From Clostridiales bacterium (GTDB lineage: Bacteria > Bacillota > Clostridia > Lachnospirales > Lachnospiraceae): a DNA stretch of 40,526 nt. The notes beneath the pieces were generated by a model that searched no databases, was not told the origin of the DNA, and saw nothing but the letters and a program-made list of their open reading frames with translations. Both the position numbers and the translations under genes were made by a program. This document shows positions 1 through 7,487 of this stretch, piece by piece (position 1 is the first letter of the stretch; the number at the start of each line of letters is the position of its first letter). The DNA lies in the NCBI GenBank assembly GCA_018376135.1, contig JAHABX010000029.1, positions 1-40,526 on the forward strand, read 5' to 3'.

Positions 1-332
1 TTTTGTCCCCAACGTCTTCTAAGAAAATATCAAACCACAAATATCTATTTATCCAATATACAGCTGCTCGGCTGTACATTCCCCAACTTTTATACCATAA
101 GGATCAGGTACATTCGATCCGGATATCCGGCTGAAGGAGGTGAAGGTAGAACAGGTCATCCTGAATAGCCTCAGCGATTTCTTCTTCTACTCTCTACACT
201 ATTTCCCAAGCACTTCCTGCATCAACTCCCGTTCCGTATTCTCAATGCCATCCATGAACTCCGGAACGCTGAATAGATAAAAAGTTGTAACTTTTGTGCT
301 TCATTCAAATGTCAGATGAACTGAACATTGTA
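1..332. other. AT-rich edge without an intact gene
   Basis: I see no intact gene here. On the minus strand, positions about 291 down to 199 read as an open tail that ends in residues ERELMQEVLGK and a TAG stop, with a frame stop just upstream and no start codon. It looks like the C-terminal remnant of a lost gene that I cannot identify. The rest is AT-rich with no convincing RNA or repeat. The window edge may have removed context. Confidence 0.3.
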
Positions 333-598
333 TTATTTATAGTAGTAATACCAATTTCCATTATATTCTTCATCACATTCTTCTTGTGAAGCAAACGTAC
401 AATCTTTAATTCCTTGAATTGGGTAATTATGTTTTTTCAACTGCGCTCTGTGATACAAATTGATTTTTCAGTAAGCCCACTTTGCTGTGCAGCCTCTAAT
501 AGTGCATTTGTACGAAAAATGTAGGATACAAAATAGTCTTCTGGTCGAATATATGCTCCAAACCCACATCAAACCGAAAGCCATCAAACTTACAGTCT
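333..598 (-). pseudogene. Frameshifted small-protein remnant
   Basis: Three minus-strand reading segments join into one plausible protein if two frameshifts are allowed. The first contains FDGFRFDVG. The second runs YIRPEDYFVSYIF, LLEAAQQSGLTEK and ITER. The third runs LKKHNYPIQGIKDCTF and ends DEEYNGNWYYYYK before a TAA at 333-335. No single frame is open across it, so it is either a decayed gene or a sequence with errors. Its ending (DEEYNGNWY) resembles an internal stretch of the neighbouring 131-residue protein (DEEYDGNGY), so the two may be diverged copies. Composition and size resemble small immunity-type or mobile-element cargo proteins, but that is a guess. Confidence 0.4.
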
Positions 599-985
599 AT
601 CAAATTCTCCTGACACACAAATCAAATATCGATATAAAGTAAGGGATTTATAACCATTTCCATCATATTCTTCATCATCTCTGATACAGTATCTGTTTTC
701 AACCATACATGGAACAATCTTTCCGTATATGTTTAATACCATAATGCCCGCTATTTTTCCATCTTTGACAATGATTGACTTTACATTCTTGTCCTCATCA
801 AGACAGCAGCTAAAATCATATTCGTTTTTTCTGCGTTCATGCACCGGCACACGAGTATACAGCCCATTACCCAACCTGAAAAAGCGCACCTGTTCCCCAA
901 TCGGCAAACCTTCAATAAGCGCTTCAAAATCTTCCGGATACTCAACCTTTCCAAAGCTATCTTGGTATGTGGTCTGTTCTGGCAT
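590..985 (-). CDS. Hypothetical protein, 131 aa
   Basis: I do not recognise this protein. It is acidic and soluble, with no signal peptide or membrane segment. It alternates short beta-like stretches (VRFFRLGNGLYTRVPV, KIAGIMVLNIYGKIV), with a Cys pair in the first half and an acidic DDEEYDGNGY stretch near the end. The ATG is preceded by a GGGGG ribosome site seven bases upstream, which supports real translation. The gene lies downstream of exonuclease III on the same strand and directly upstream of a frameshifted remnant with a similar DEEY motif. The AT-rich setting and broken neighbour suggest an accessory, possibly transferred, gene. Its C-terminus may be truncated by one of the frameshifts. 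Confidence 0.5.
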   Translation of the reverse strand: MPEQTTYQDSFGKVEYPEDFEALIEGLPIGEQVRFFRLGNGLYTRVPVHERRKNEYDFSCCLDEDKNVKSIIVKDGKIAGIMVLNIYGKIVPCMVENRYCIRDDEEYDGNGYKSLTLYRYLICVSGEFDRL

Positions 986-1103
986 GATTATACCCCCATT
1001 TGTAATTCTGTTATCTCTTTTTTACAAAAACATCAATCATCTCAAATCAGTCCAAAGGTTTCTCCTGTACGGAACCTGCTGATATTCCGACTGAGTCTGA
1101 ACC

Positions 1104-1865
1104 TTACTTTTCTTTCAGAAGCAATGCTACCGGACAATGATCGCTTCCCATCTGTTCCGACAGGATCAGGCTGTCTTCAATATATTCTTCATAACCCTCG
1201 GATACCAGAAAGTAATCAATACGCCAGCCTGCGTTTTTCTCTCTCGCACGGAACCGATAGGACCACCAGCTGTATGCTCCCTCCTTTTCCGGATAGAGAT
1301 AACGGAAGGAATCCACGAAGCCGGATGCCAGAAGTTCCCGCATTTTACCACGCTCTTCATCGGAAAATCCTGCATTTCCTCGATTTGTCCGGGGATTCTT
1401 CAGATCGATCTCTTCCTTTGCCACATTGAAATCTCCGGTCACGATAACAGGCTTTTTCTCCTTTAAATCAAGAAGGTATGTCCGGAAATCATCCTCCCAT
1501 TCCATACGGTACTCGATACGGGCAAGTCCCTGCTGTGCATTGGGCACATATACATTGACCAGATAATAGTCCGGATATTCCAAAGTAATTGTCCGCCCCT
1601 CCGTATTATGTTTATCCAGTCCCAGATCATAAGAGATTGAAAGAGGTGTCTCCTTCGTCAGGACTGCTGTTCCTGAATATCCTTTCTTCTGAGCGCTGTT
1701 CCAGTATATTTCGTATCCCTCAAATTCAAAATCCGCCTGTTCCGGCTGCATCTTTGTTTCCTGCAGACACAGCACATCCGGCTGCTCCCGCTCCAGAAAT
1801 TCCATGAAGCCTTTTCCCATGCAGGCACGAAGCCCATTTACATTCCAGGAATATAATTTTTTCAT
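1104..1865 (-). CDS. exoA: Exodeoxyribonuclease III / AP endonuclease (ExoA type)
   Basis: This is a Mg-dependent exonuclease III family enzyme that cuts DNA at abasic sites and trims 3' blocking groups in base excision repair. Its 253 residues match the family's usual length. Visible active-site motifs in order are WNVNGLR (7-13), the metal ligand in LQET (E36), NVYVPN, GDFNVA, the GWRIDYFL block and the C-terminal GSDHCPV with the catalytic Asp-His. The start is supported by AGGAGAG eight bases upstream. It lies downstream of rnpB with a terminator between them, so it is probably transcribed separately. The assignment is secure to family; the paralogue name (exoA or xth) is by Firmicute convention. 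Confidence 0.95.
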   Translation of the reverse strand: MKKLYSWNVNGLRACMGKGFMEFLEREQPDVLCLQETKMQPEQADFEFEGYEIYWNSAQKKGYSGTAVLTKETPLSISYDLGLDKHNTEGRTITLEYPDYYLVNVYVPNAQQGLARIEYRMEWEDDFRTYLLDLKEKKPVIVTGDFNVAKEEIDLKNPRTNRGNAGFSDEERGKMRELLASGFVDSFRYLYPEKEGAYSWWSYRFRAREKNAGWRIDYFLVSEGYEEYIEDSLILSEQMGSDHCPVALLLKEK

Positions 1866-1885
1866 ATCAGCTCTCTCCTATACAC

Positions 1886-1911
1886 AAAAAGCCGCCCTTT
1901 CAGGCAGCTTC
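1886..1911 (-). terminator. Rho-independent terminator of rnpB
   Basis: Read on the minus strand, AGCTGCC pairs with GGCGGCT across a short loop and is followed by a run of T. It sits about 20 bases beyond the mature 3' end of the RNase P RNA. Confidence 0.75.
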
Positions 1912-1927
1912 TAATATGCAGCAAGCA

Positions 1928-2278
1928 AAACGATAAGCCGGGTTATGTCGTGGACAATCATCTATCTAGACGTACTGTTGCCAGCACGTTCAAGCGACCT
2001 ACCTGAAGCTGGCGGGCAGCCATATGCTTCTGCTTGGTCTTGCTTCGGATGGGGTTTACATGTGCCCCGTCTGTTACCAGCCGGGCGGTAGTCTCTTACA
2101 CTGCCTTTCCACCCTTACGTCACGTTTTCGCCAAATCCGGCTCAAAGCTGACGCGGTATATTTCTGTTGCACTGGCCTTGGAGTCACCTCCACCGGACGT
2201 TATCCGGCATCCTGCCCTGTGAAGCCCGGACTTTCCTCACCTGATATCTATCAGCCGCGATTGTCTGTCTTACTTACT
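1928..2278 (-). ncRNA. rnpB: RNase P RNA (type A)
   Basis: This is the catalytic RNA of ribonuclease P, which matures tRNA 5' ends. On the minus strand the conserved regions appear in order: GAGGAAAGTCCGGGCTTCAC, then GCAACAGAAATATACCGC, then AAGGGTGGAAAGGCAGTGTA followed by AGAGACTACCGC, and finally ACATAACCCGGCTTATCG at the 3' end. The P1 helix can be seen: GACAATC near the 5' end pairs with GATTGTC near the 3' end. The GTAAGAG/ACCGC arrangement is typical of ancestral type A rather than Bacillus type B. The ends are estimated to within about 10 bases. The 5' end starts almost directly after the stop of the PAP2 gene. Confidence 0.95.
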
Positions 2279-2285
2279 GCGCTAC

Positions 2286-2960
2286 TCATTCTACCCTAAT
2301 TTTATCCGTTTGTCCATTCCTGAATATGTTTTTTTCATAAAAAAACACATATCCGGCTGTCAGCACTGCAAACATGACCAATGCTCCCGCCACATCCACT
2401 GCTGAATGCTGTTTGGTAAACATGGTCGACAAAATAATAGCCACTGCAAATATCCTGCCCGTCAGGACTCCCCATCCGGGCAGCCTGTCCTTTTGCATCT
2501 CTAACGTATACTGCAATACGCAGGTTACATATACGTGCATGCTGGGAAATACGCTTTTCGGTGTATCTACCGTCTGTACAAATTTCATCAGCCACCCACT
2601 GAGAGTCTCTGTATGATAAGTGATACTTTCCCGAAAATCCAGTCCGGTAGGCCACACATAGGAAATCAACAGGAAAATATTCATTCCGGCTGTCAGCACA
2701 AACACTGCCTTTCGATAATCTGCATCCCCCAGATTTCGTATCGCCAGATATGCACAGATTCCAATATACGGAAACCAGCTCAGGTATGGATAAATGAACG
2801 CCGGAATATGCGGAATCATCCGGTCCAGTTCACAGGAGATCAGATGCACGGATTCCGGCTCAAAGATCTCCAGATAGACAAACAGAGACATGTAGCAGAC
2901 AAACCAGACTGCAATGGGGACTAAATGCCGTTTTTTTATAAAATCTTTTATCATCATCAT
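2286..2960 (-). CDS. PAP2-family membrane phosphatase
   Basis: This 224-residue integral membrane protein has about five or six hydrophobic segments. Two PAP2/lipid phosphate phosphatase motifs are visible: FPSMHVY (the SxH motif, general acid His) and, about 45 residues on, STMFTKQHSAVDVAGA, with the nucleophile-type His followed by Asp. The first PAP2 motif (KxxxxxxRP) is not clear; DFRESITYH stands near its place. Related proteins dephosphorylate undecaprenyl pyrophosphate, phosphatidate or, as inositol-phosphoryl transferases, exchange head groups. The substrate here cannot be read. Three consecutive ATG codons leave the start uncertain by two residues. It sits immediately upstream of rnpB and may share its transcript. 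Confidence 0.8.
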   Translation of the reverse strand: MMMIKDFIKKRHLVPIAVWFVCYMSLFVYLEIFEPESVHLISCELDRMIPHIPAFIYPYLSWFPYIGICAYLAIRNLGDADYRKAVFVLTAGMNIFLLISYVWPTGLDFRESITYHTETLSGWLMKFVQTVDTPKSVFPSMHVYVTCVLQYTLEMQKDRLPGWGVLTGRIFAVAIILSTMFTKQHSAVDVAGALVMFAVLTAGYVFFYEKNIFRNGQTDKIRVE

Positions 2961-2985
2961 ATCTTTCTATTCTCACCAAGTATTT

Positions 2986-3210
2986 CGCTTCCGCATGAGC
3001 CGTGGACCTCTATTCCGCGGCTGGCGCCGCTTCATTTCGGTCTCGGGCTTCGCATCACGCGCTTCCGCATGAGCCGTGGACCTCTATTCCGCGGCTGGCG
3101 CCGCTTCATATCGGTCACGGGCTTCGCCCTATAGAATCTGCCAAACTTCGTCTTCCTTACATGCAAGCATGACGGAATCCCGAGTTTGACAGCTTCTGCA
3201 CGGCTCATGC
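2986..3210 (-). repeat. Structured tandem repeat with nested hairpins
   Basis: A 74-base unit starting CGCTTCCGCATGAGCCGTGG occurs twice in tandem (2986-3059 and from 3060), nearly identical over about 68 bases. Each copy contains a GC-rich hairpin (3017-3030, 3091-3104) and a GCATGAGCCGTG arm (2993-3004, 3067-3078). Both arms can pair with one complementary CACGGCTCATGC arm that overlaps the kinase stop codon (3198-3210). Between the arms lie a short hairpin (3119-3129) and a long imperfect hairpin (about 3130-3196). Read on the minus strand, the whole resembles a multi-branched RNA or a palindromic interspersed element. No open reading frame is convincing. It could also serve as the terminator of the kinase gene. 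Confidence 0.75.
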
Positions 3211-4862
3211 TATACGTGGAAGAAGCTGCCTCCAATGAATTCCCGCAGGATGGAGTTATGAGGAACCATATTGCTGTCGATTCCCTGGAAATAATTCAGG
3301 AATTTCAGCAGGCGTTTTGCTTCCAGATATTCCGGCTCCTCCGGAGTGATGCCGAACAGCAGCGGTTCTGCATACTGTTTCAGCACGGACAGTTCATAGA
3401 TCAGGGCTGAATTGAACACCACATCCGCATCCTCCTGATAAGGGAAGATATTCTCATCCTCTCCCCGGCGCACAGACGGCCACATGGAGATGGTACGCTT
3501 CGCACTGGCTCCTCTTGTTCTGGCATCCCGCACCATTCGGCGGATCAGTCTTCCGTCTGTAGTCGGAATCCGGTTATGTTCATCAATATTCAGCTGCGTC
3601 AGCGCACTCAGATAGATCTTGAACTTATTCTCCTGGGGCAGAGAATAGGAAAGCGCATCGTTCAGACAGTGGATCCCTTCGATGACCAGCACGTCATCCG
3701 GACCCAGCTTCAATGTATTTCCCTTATATTCCTTCTTGCCGGTCAGGAAATTGAAGGTAGGAAGGGATACTTCTTTCCCGCGCAGCAAAGCGCTCATCTG
3801 GTCATTGAACAGCTCCAGATCCATGGCGCCCAGACATTCAAAGTTATAATTGCCGTCCTCGTCCTTCGGTGTATCCTCCCGCTCCACAAAATAATTATCT
3901 ACCGCAATCGGATGCGGTCTCAGCCCATGAGCCAGAAGCTGGATCGAAAGCCTGTGGGAGAAGGTGGTCTTTCCGGAGGAAGACGGTCCTGCGATCATAA
4001 TCAGCTTCTTGTTATGCTGAGATGCGATCTGTGCTGCAATATTGCCCAGTTCCTTTTCCATAATGGCTTCCTGTGCCAGTATGATATTTCCCATATTTCC
4101 ATCAGAGATCTGCTCATTCAGCGCTCCTACGGTCGCAACCTCCAGAATCTCGCTCCACTTGGTCGAATTTTTGAGTGCCGTAAATACCTTATGCTCCGGA
4201 GCAAAAGGCTGGAACGTCTCCGGCGTACTCTGAGGCGGAAATTCCAGAACAAATCCCTCATCATAGGGGATCAGCTTAAAATATTTCAAATATCCCGTAT
4301 CCGGAACCATATATCCGTAATAATAATCTTCAAATCCATCCAGCCGGTATACGTTGACGGTGGAACTGCGGCGGAATTTGAACAGCCTCGCCTTATCTGT
4401 CATTCCGTGTCTGGAAAAATGCTCAATGGCATCATCCACGGAAATTGTCTTCTTCTCGATCGGCAGAGAAAGCTTCACCAGCTCCTCCATACGTGCCTGT
4501 ACCTTCTGAAGGAAGGTCTCATCCGGCGCTGCAAATTTACTGGTACAGTAATAGCCCTCACTGACCGTAAAATGCACCTTGATGCCTCTGACCGCATCCA
4601 TTCCTGCCACATCATAGATGGATTTCAGCATCAGAAGCGTTGCACTTCTCTTATAGGTCTTATATCCATCGGTCTGTCCGGTAGTCAGAAACTCTATCCG
4701 ACTGCCATCCTTTACCTGGCGGAACAGCTCCCTCATCCTGCCATTCTCCAAAACCAGCACAATATCATGCGGATAATTCTGCTGATACTGCTCTGCCAGC
4801 TCCCGATAAGTCGCATGATCTGCCGTCTCCGTAATTTTTCCCTCAATCATTACCTGCTTCAT
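3210..4862 (-). CDS. Nucleoside kinase, TGS plus uridine-kinase-like domain
   Basis: This 550-residue protein belongs to the Firmicute nucleoside (uridine) kinase family. The N-terminal part (about 1-60) is TGS-like, followed by a threonyl-tRNA-synthetase-like segment (HFSRHG around residue 150). The C-terminal half is a phosphoribulokinase/uridine kinase domain with Walker A GPSSSGKTT near residue 290, then AVDNYFVERE and VIEGIHCLND. The expected reaction is ATP-dependent phosphorylation of uridine/cytidine or a related nucleoside, but specificity is not shown by sequence. The start has GGAGG nine bases upstream. It follows the nif3-like gene by 19 bases and is probably the last gene of the rpoD-region transcript. 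Its stop codon overlaps one arm of the structured repeat. Confidence 0.88.
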   Translation of the reverse strand: MKQVMIEGKITETADHATYRELAEQYQQNYPHDIVLVLENGRMRELFRQVKDGSRIEFLTTGQTDGYKTYKRSATLLMLKSIYDVAGMDAVRGIKVHFTVSEGYYCTSKFAAPDETFLQKVQARMEELVKLSLPIEKKTISVDDAIEHFSRHGMTDKARLFKFRRSSTVNVYRLDGFEDYYYGYMVPDTGYLKYFKLIPYDEGFVLEFPPQSTPETFQPFAPEHKVFTALKNSTKWSEILEVATVGALNEQISDGNMGNIILAQEAIMEKELGNIAAQIASQHNKKLIMIAGPSSSGKTTFSHRLSIQLLAHGLRPHPIAVDNYFVEREDTPKDEDGNYNFECLGAMDLELFNDQMSALLRGKEVSLPTFNFLTGKKEYKGNTLKLGPDDVLVIEGIHCLNDALSYSLPQENKFKIYLSALTQLNIDEHNRIPTTDGRLIRRMVRDARTRGASAKRTISMWPSVRRGEDENIFPYQEDADVVFNSALIYELSVLKQYAEPLLFGITPEEPEYLEAKRLLKFLNYFQGIDSNMVPHNSILREFIGGSFFHV

Positions 4863-4881
4863 AGATCGAATACCTCCTCCG

Positions 4882-5652
4882 TCAGATTACGATAAACGGA
4901 TGCTGTACAGGAACACAATCCATATGCACACCTGACAGCACCTTCTCCAGATAATCCTTTACATCCTTCATAAATATATGCTCAATCCCATAATGTCCTG
5001 CATCAATGATACAGAGTCCCTGATCCACTGCATCGATACCTGTATGATGGTCAATGTCTCCGGTAATATACACATCACACTGAAACCGGAGCACTTCCTT
5101 CATGGTGCTCCTTCCGGCTCCCGGACAGATGGCTGCCGTAAAAACCTCCTGCTTTGGATCTCCAAAGAACTTCACACTGGGGATTCCATATGCATCCTTG
5201 ACCAGACGGGCACATTCTGCCAGTGTCATGCGCTTTGGCAGCACTCCCACTCTGCCGATCCCTTCTCCGTCCTTTACTTCCTCCAGCACCGTACATTCCT
5301 GAAGATTCAGCATACGGGCAGCCAGATCCGCCATTCCTCTCGTATCATAATTGGTATGCATGGCATAATAGGAAATATCATTCTGAATCAATGTAATCAG
5401 CCTTCTGCCGTTCATATCATCATCCGTCACCCGCTTCAGAGGCGAAAATATCATCGGATGATGAGTGATCAGCATATCTGCTTTCTGCTCTGCCGCCATA
5501 CGCACTGCCTCATCCGTGGCATCCAGCGCCAGAAGCACCTTCTTCACTTCTTTTTCACGTCTGCCCGCAAGCAGACCCACATTATCCCACTCACAGGCAT
5601 ATTCCGGCGAATACTCCTGTTCCAGCAGGGCGCATATTTCACTGCATCTCAT
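4882..5652 (-). CDS. Nif3-like dinuclear metal centre hexameric protein
   Basis: This 256-residue protein belongs to the NIF3/YqfO (GTP cyclohydrolase 1 type 2 homologue) family, which forms toroidal hexamers with a two-metal site. Metal-binding motifs are visible: ITHHPMIFSP, HTNYD and, near the C-terminus, DAGHYGIEH. This is the short form without the PII-like insert found in Bacillus YqfO. The start overlaps the end of trmK by 14 bases, the normal Firmicute arrangement (yqfN-yqfO), which implies translational coupling. The biochemical role of the family is unsettled. Confidence 0.9.
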   Translation of the reverse strand: MRCSEICALLEQEYSPEYACEWDNVGLLAGRREKEVKKVLLALDATDEAVRMAAEQKADMLITHHPMIFSPLKRVTDDDMNGRRLITLIQNDISYYAMHTNYDTRGMADLAARMLNLQECTVLEEVKDGEGIGRVGVLPKRMTLAECARLVKDAYGIPSVKFFGDPKQEVFTAAICPGAGRSTMKEVLRFQCDVYITGDIDHHTGIDAVDQGLCIIDAGHYGIEHIFMKDVKDYLEKVLSGVHMDCVPVQHPFIVI

Positions 5653-6343
5653 AATCAGACTCCTGTTCCAGTACGGACTTCAAAAGCGCATGCTTTTCTT
5701 CCAGCTCATGCATCCTGAGAGACTCTCCCTGCCCATTTTCCAGCAGAGTATCCCTGATCTTCCGGTTCTTCTGAAGCTCCGCACCGATATATTCCCTCAG
5801 TACAGCCGGTGACTTCTGCAGCTTCCTGTCTCCGTAAAACAATGCTGCCGCATCCATCTCTTCCGCTTCTCCGTGAACGGCTTTCATCATGGGGTAATAT
5901 TTCCCCTCGTCCAGCACCATGTCCTCTTCCACAATACGGAAGTGATTCCGGCAGAGATATTCCCTCACCAGATGAATATCGGACTGAGGCTGCAAGATCA
6001 GCTCCTTCACGGTAGAAAGACAGTGCTCCCCGCCCTTCAGGATCCGCACGGTCAGACCTCCGCCCATCCCTGCAATGAGCACCGTATCCGCCTCTTCTGC
6101 CTTCAGCTTCTCAAGCCCGTCAGACAGACGGGTCTCTATATATGTATCCAGCCCACAGGTATGGATATGCGCATTTGCCCGCTCAAGGGGACCTTTGTTC
6201 ACATCCATCGCAATGGCGGAGGGGATTCTCTTCCTTTGTACCAGTACAATCGGTATATAGCCGTGGTCCGTCCCCACATCTGCCAGCCGGCTGCCCTCCG
6301 TCACTTTGGACGCCAGCAGCTCCATTCTCTTCGATAACTGCAT
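5639..6343 (-). CDS. trmK: tRNA (adenine-22 N1)-methyltransferase
   Basis: TrmK (YqfN) uses S-adenosylmethionine to make m1A22 in bacterial tRNAs. The protein is 234 residues, the usual length. An N-terminal Rossmann-type SAM-binding fold shows LADVGTDHGYIPI and the acidic AMDVNKGPLE, followed by the family motif IAGMGGGL. The C-terminal third is an alpha-helical, charged coiled-coil-like region typical of TrmK. It lies three bases after rpoD and overlaps the nif3-like gene, as in other Firmicutes, and is co-transcribed with the primary sigma factor gene. Confidence 0.92.
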   Translation of the reverse strand: MQLSKRMELLASKVTEGSRLADVGTDHGYIPIVLVQRKRIPSAIAMDVNKGPLERANAHIHTCGLDTYIETRLSDGLEKLKAEEADTVLIAGMGGGLTVRILKGGEHCLSTVKELILQPQSDIHLVREYLCRNHFRIVEEDMVLDEGKYYPMMKAVHGEAEEMDAAALFYGDRKLQKSPAVLREYIGAELQKNRKIRDTLLENGQGESLRMHELEEKHALLKSVLEQESDYEMQ

Positions 6344-6346
6344 ATA

Positions 6347-7450
6347 TTACTCCAGGAAATCCTTCAGCTTGCGGCTGCGGCTCGGGTGACGGAGCTTTCT
6401 GAGGGCCTTTGCCTCGATCTGACGGATACGCTCACGGGTAACGTTGAACTCCTTGCCCACCTCTTCCAACGTGCGCGCACGTCCGTCATCCAGACCAAAA
6501 CGCAGACGGAGTACCTTCTGTTCTCTCTCTGTCAGTGTGCCAAGCACCTCCACCAGCTGCTCTTTTAACAGGGTAAATGCTGCCGCTTCTGCCGGAACCG
6601 GAACATTGTCATCCTGAATAAAATCACCCAGATGGCTGTCCTCCTCCTCACCGATGGGCGTCTCCAGAGAAACAGGCTCCTGAGAGATCTTCAGGATCTC
6701 ACGGACACGCTCTACCGGCATATTCATCTCTGCTGCGATCTCTTCCGGCTGCGGCTCTCTTCCCAGCTCCTGCAGAAGCTGTCTGGACACACGGATCAGC
6801 TTATTGATCGTCTCTACCATATGAACCGGAATACGGATCGTCCGAGCCTGGTCTGCAATGGCTCTGGTGATCGCCTGACGGATCCACCAGGTTGCATAGG
6901 TACTGAACTTATAGCCCTTGCGGTAATCAAACTTTTCCACCGCCTTAATAAGACCCAGATTTCCCTCCTGGATCAGATCCAGAAAAAGCATACCTCTGCC
7001 CACGTATCTCTTTGCAATGCTGACCACAAGACGAAGATTTGCCTCTGCCAGACGCTTCTTTGCCTCTTCATCCCCCAGCTCCATACGCTTTGCCAGCTCG
7101 ATCTCTTCTTCTGCACTCAGAAGCGGAACCTTACCGATCTCCTTCAGATACATACGGACCGGATCCTCGATGCTGACTCCGTCGGGTACGGACAGATCGA
7201 TCTGCTCCACATCCACCTCATCCTCATCTGACAGGATGATATTGCTGTCGTCATCATCATCCGTGATCCGCAGCACATCAATATTGTTATGCTCCAGGAA
7301 ATCCAGGATCTTCTCGAACTGCTCCGCGTTCAGTTCCATATCATTGAAGAAATCACTGATCTCCTGATACTCCAGCACATTCTTTTTCTTTTTTGCCAGT
7401 GCAAGCAATTCTTTCAACTTTTCACTGAATTTTACTACATTTTCTTCCAT
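6347..7450 (-). CDS. rpoD: RNA polymerase primary sigma factor RpoD/SigA
   Basis: This is the housekeeping sigma-70 factor. It has 367 residues, the compact Firmicute form. Region 1.1 is short and acidic (about 1-85). Region 1.2 is DPVRMYLKEIGKVPLLS. Regions 2.1-2.4 include RLVVSIAKRYVGRGM, FLDLIQEGNLGLIKAVEKF and YKFSTYATWWIRQAITR. Region 3 follows, and region 4.2 contains TLEEVGKEFNVTRERIRQIE. The start has GGAAGG upstream. It is the third gene of dgt-dnaG-rpoD-trmK-nif3. It should direct most of the -10/-35 promoters proposed in this window. Confidence 0.98.
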   Translation of the reverse strand: MEENVVKFSEKLKELLALAKKKKNVLEYQEISDFFNDMELNAEQFEKILDFLEHNNIDVLRITDDDDDSNIILSDEDEVDVEQIDLSVPDGVSIEDPVRMYLKEIGKVPLLSAEEEIELAKRMELGDEEAKKRLAEANLRLVVSIAKRYVGRGMLFLDLIQEGNLGLIKAVEKFDYRKGYKFSTYATWWIRQAITRAIADQARTIRIPVHMVETINKLIRVSRQLLQELGREPQPEEIAAEMNMPVERVREILKISQEPVSLETPIGEEEDSHLGDFIQDDNVPVPAEAAAFTLLKEQLVEVLGTLTEREQKVLRLRFGLDDGRARTLEEVGKEFNVTRERIRQIEAKALRKLRHPSRSRKLKDFLE

Positions 7451-7487
7451 ATTGGTTCATCCTTCCATAATTGTTCATATTTTATCC

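Noticed and set aside
2024..2299. Short plus-strand frames with many Cys and Pro
   Set aside because: The region is RNase P RNA on the minus strand; the frames are coincidental.
3576..4895. Long plus-strand open frame (439 codons) opposite the nucleoside kinase
   Set aside because: It is antisense to a clearly coding gene with P-loop motifs, is rich in Ile/Leu/His/Arg as expected of a shadow frame, and has no ribosome site or known motif.
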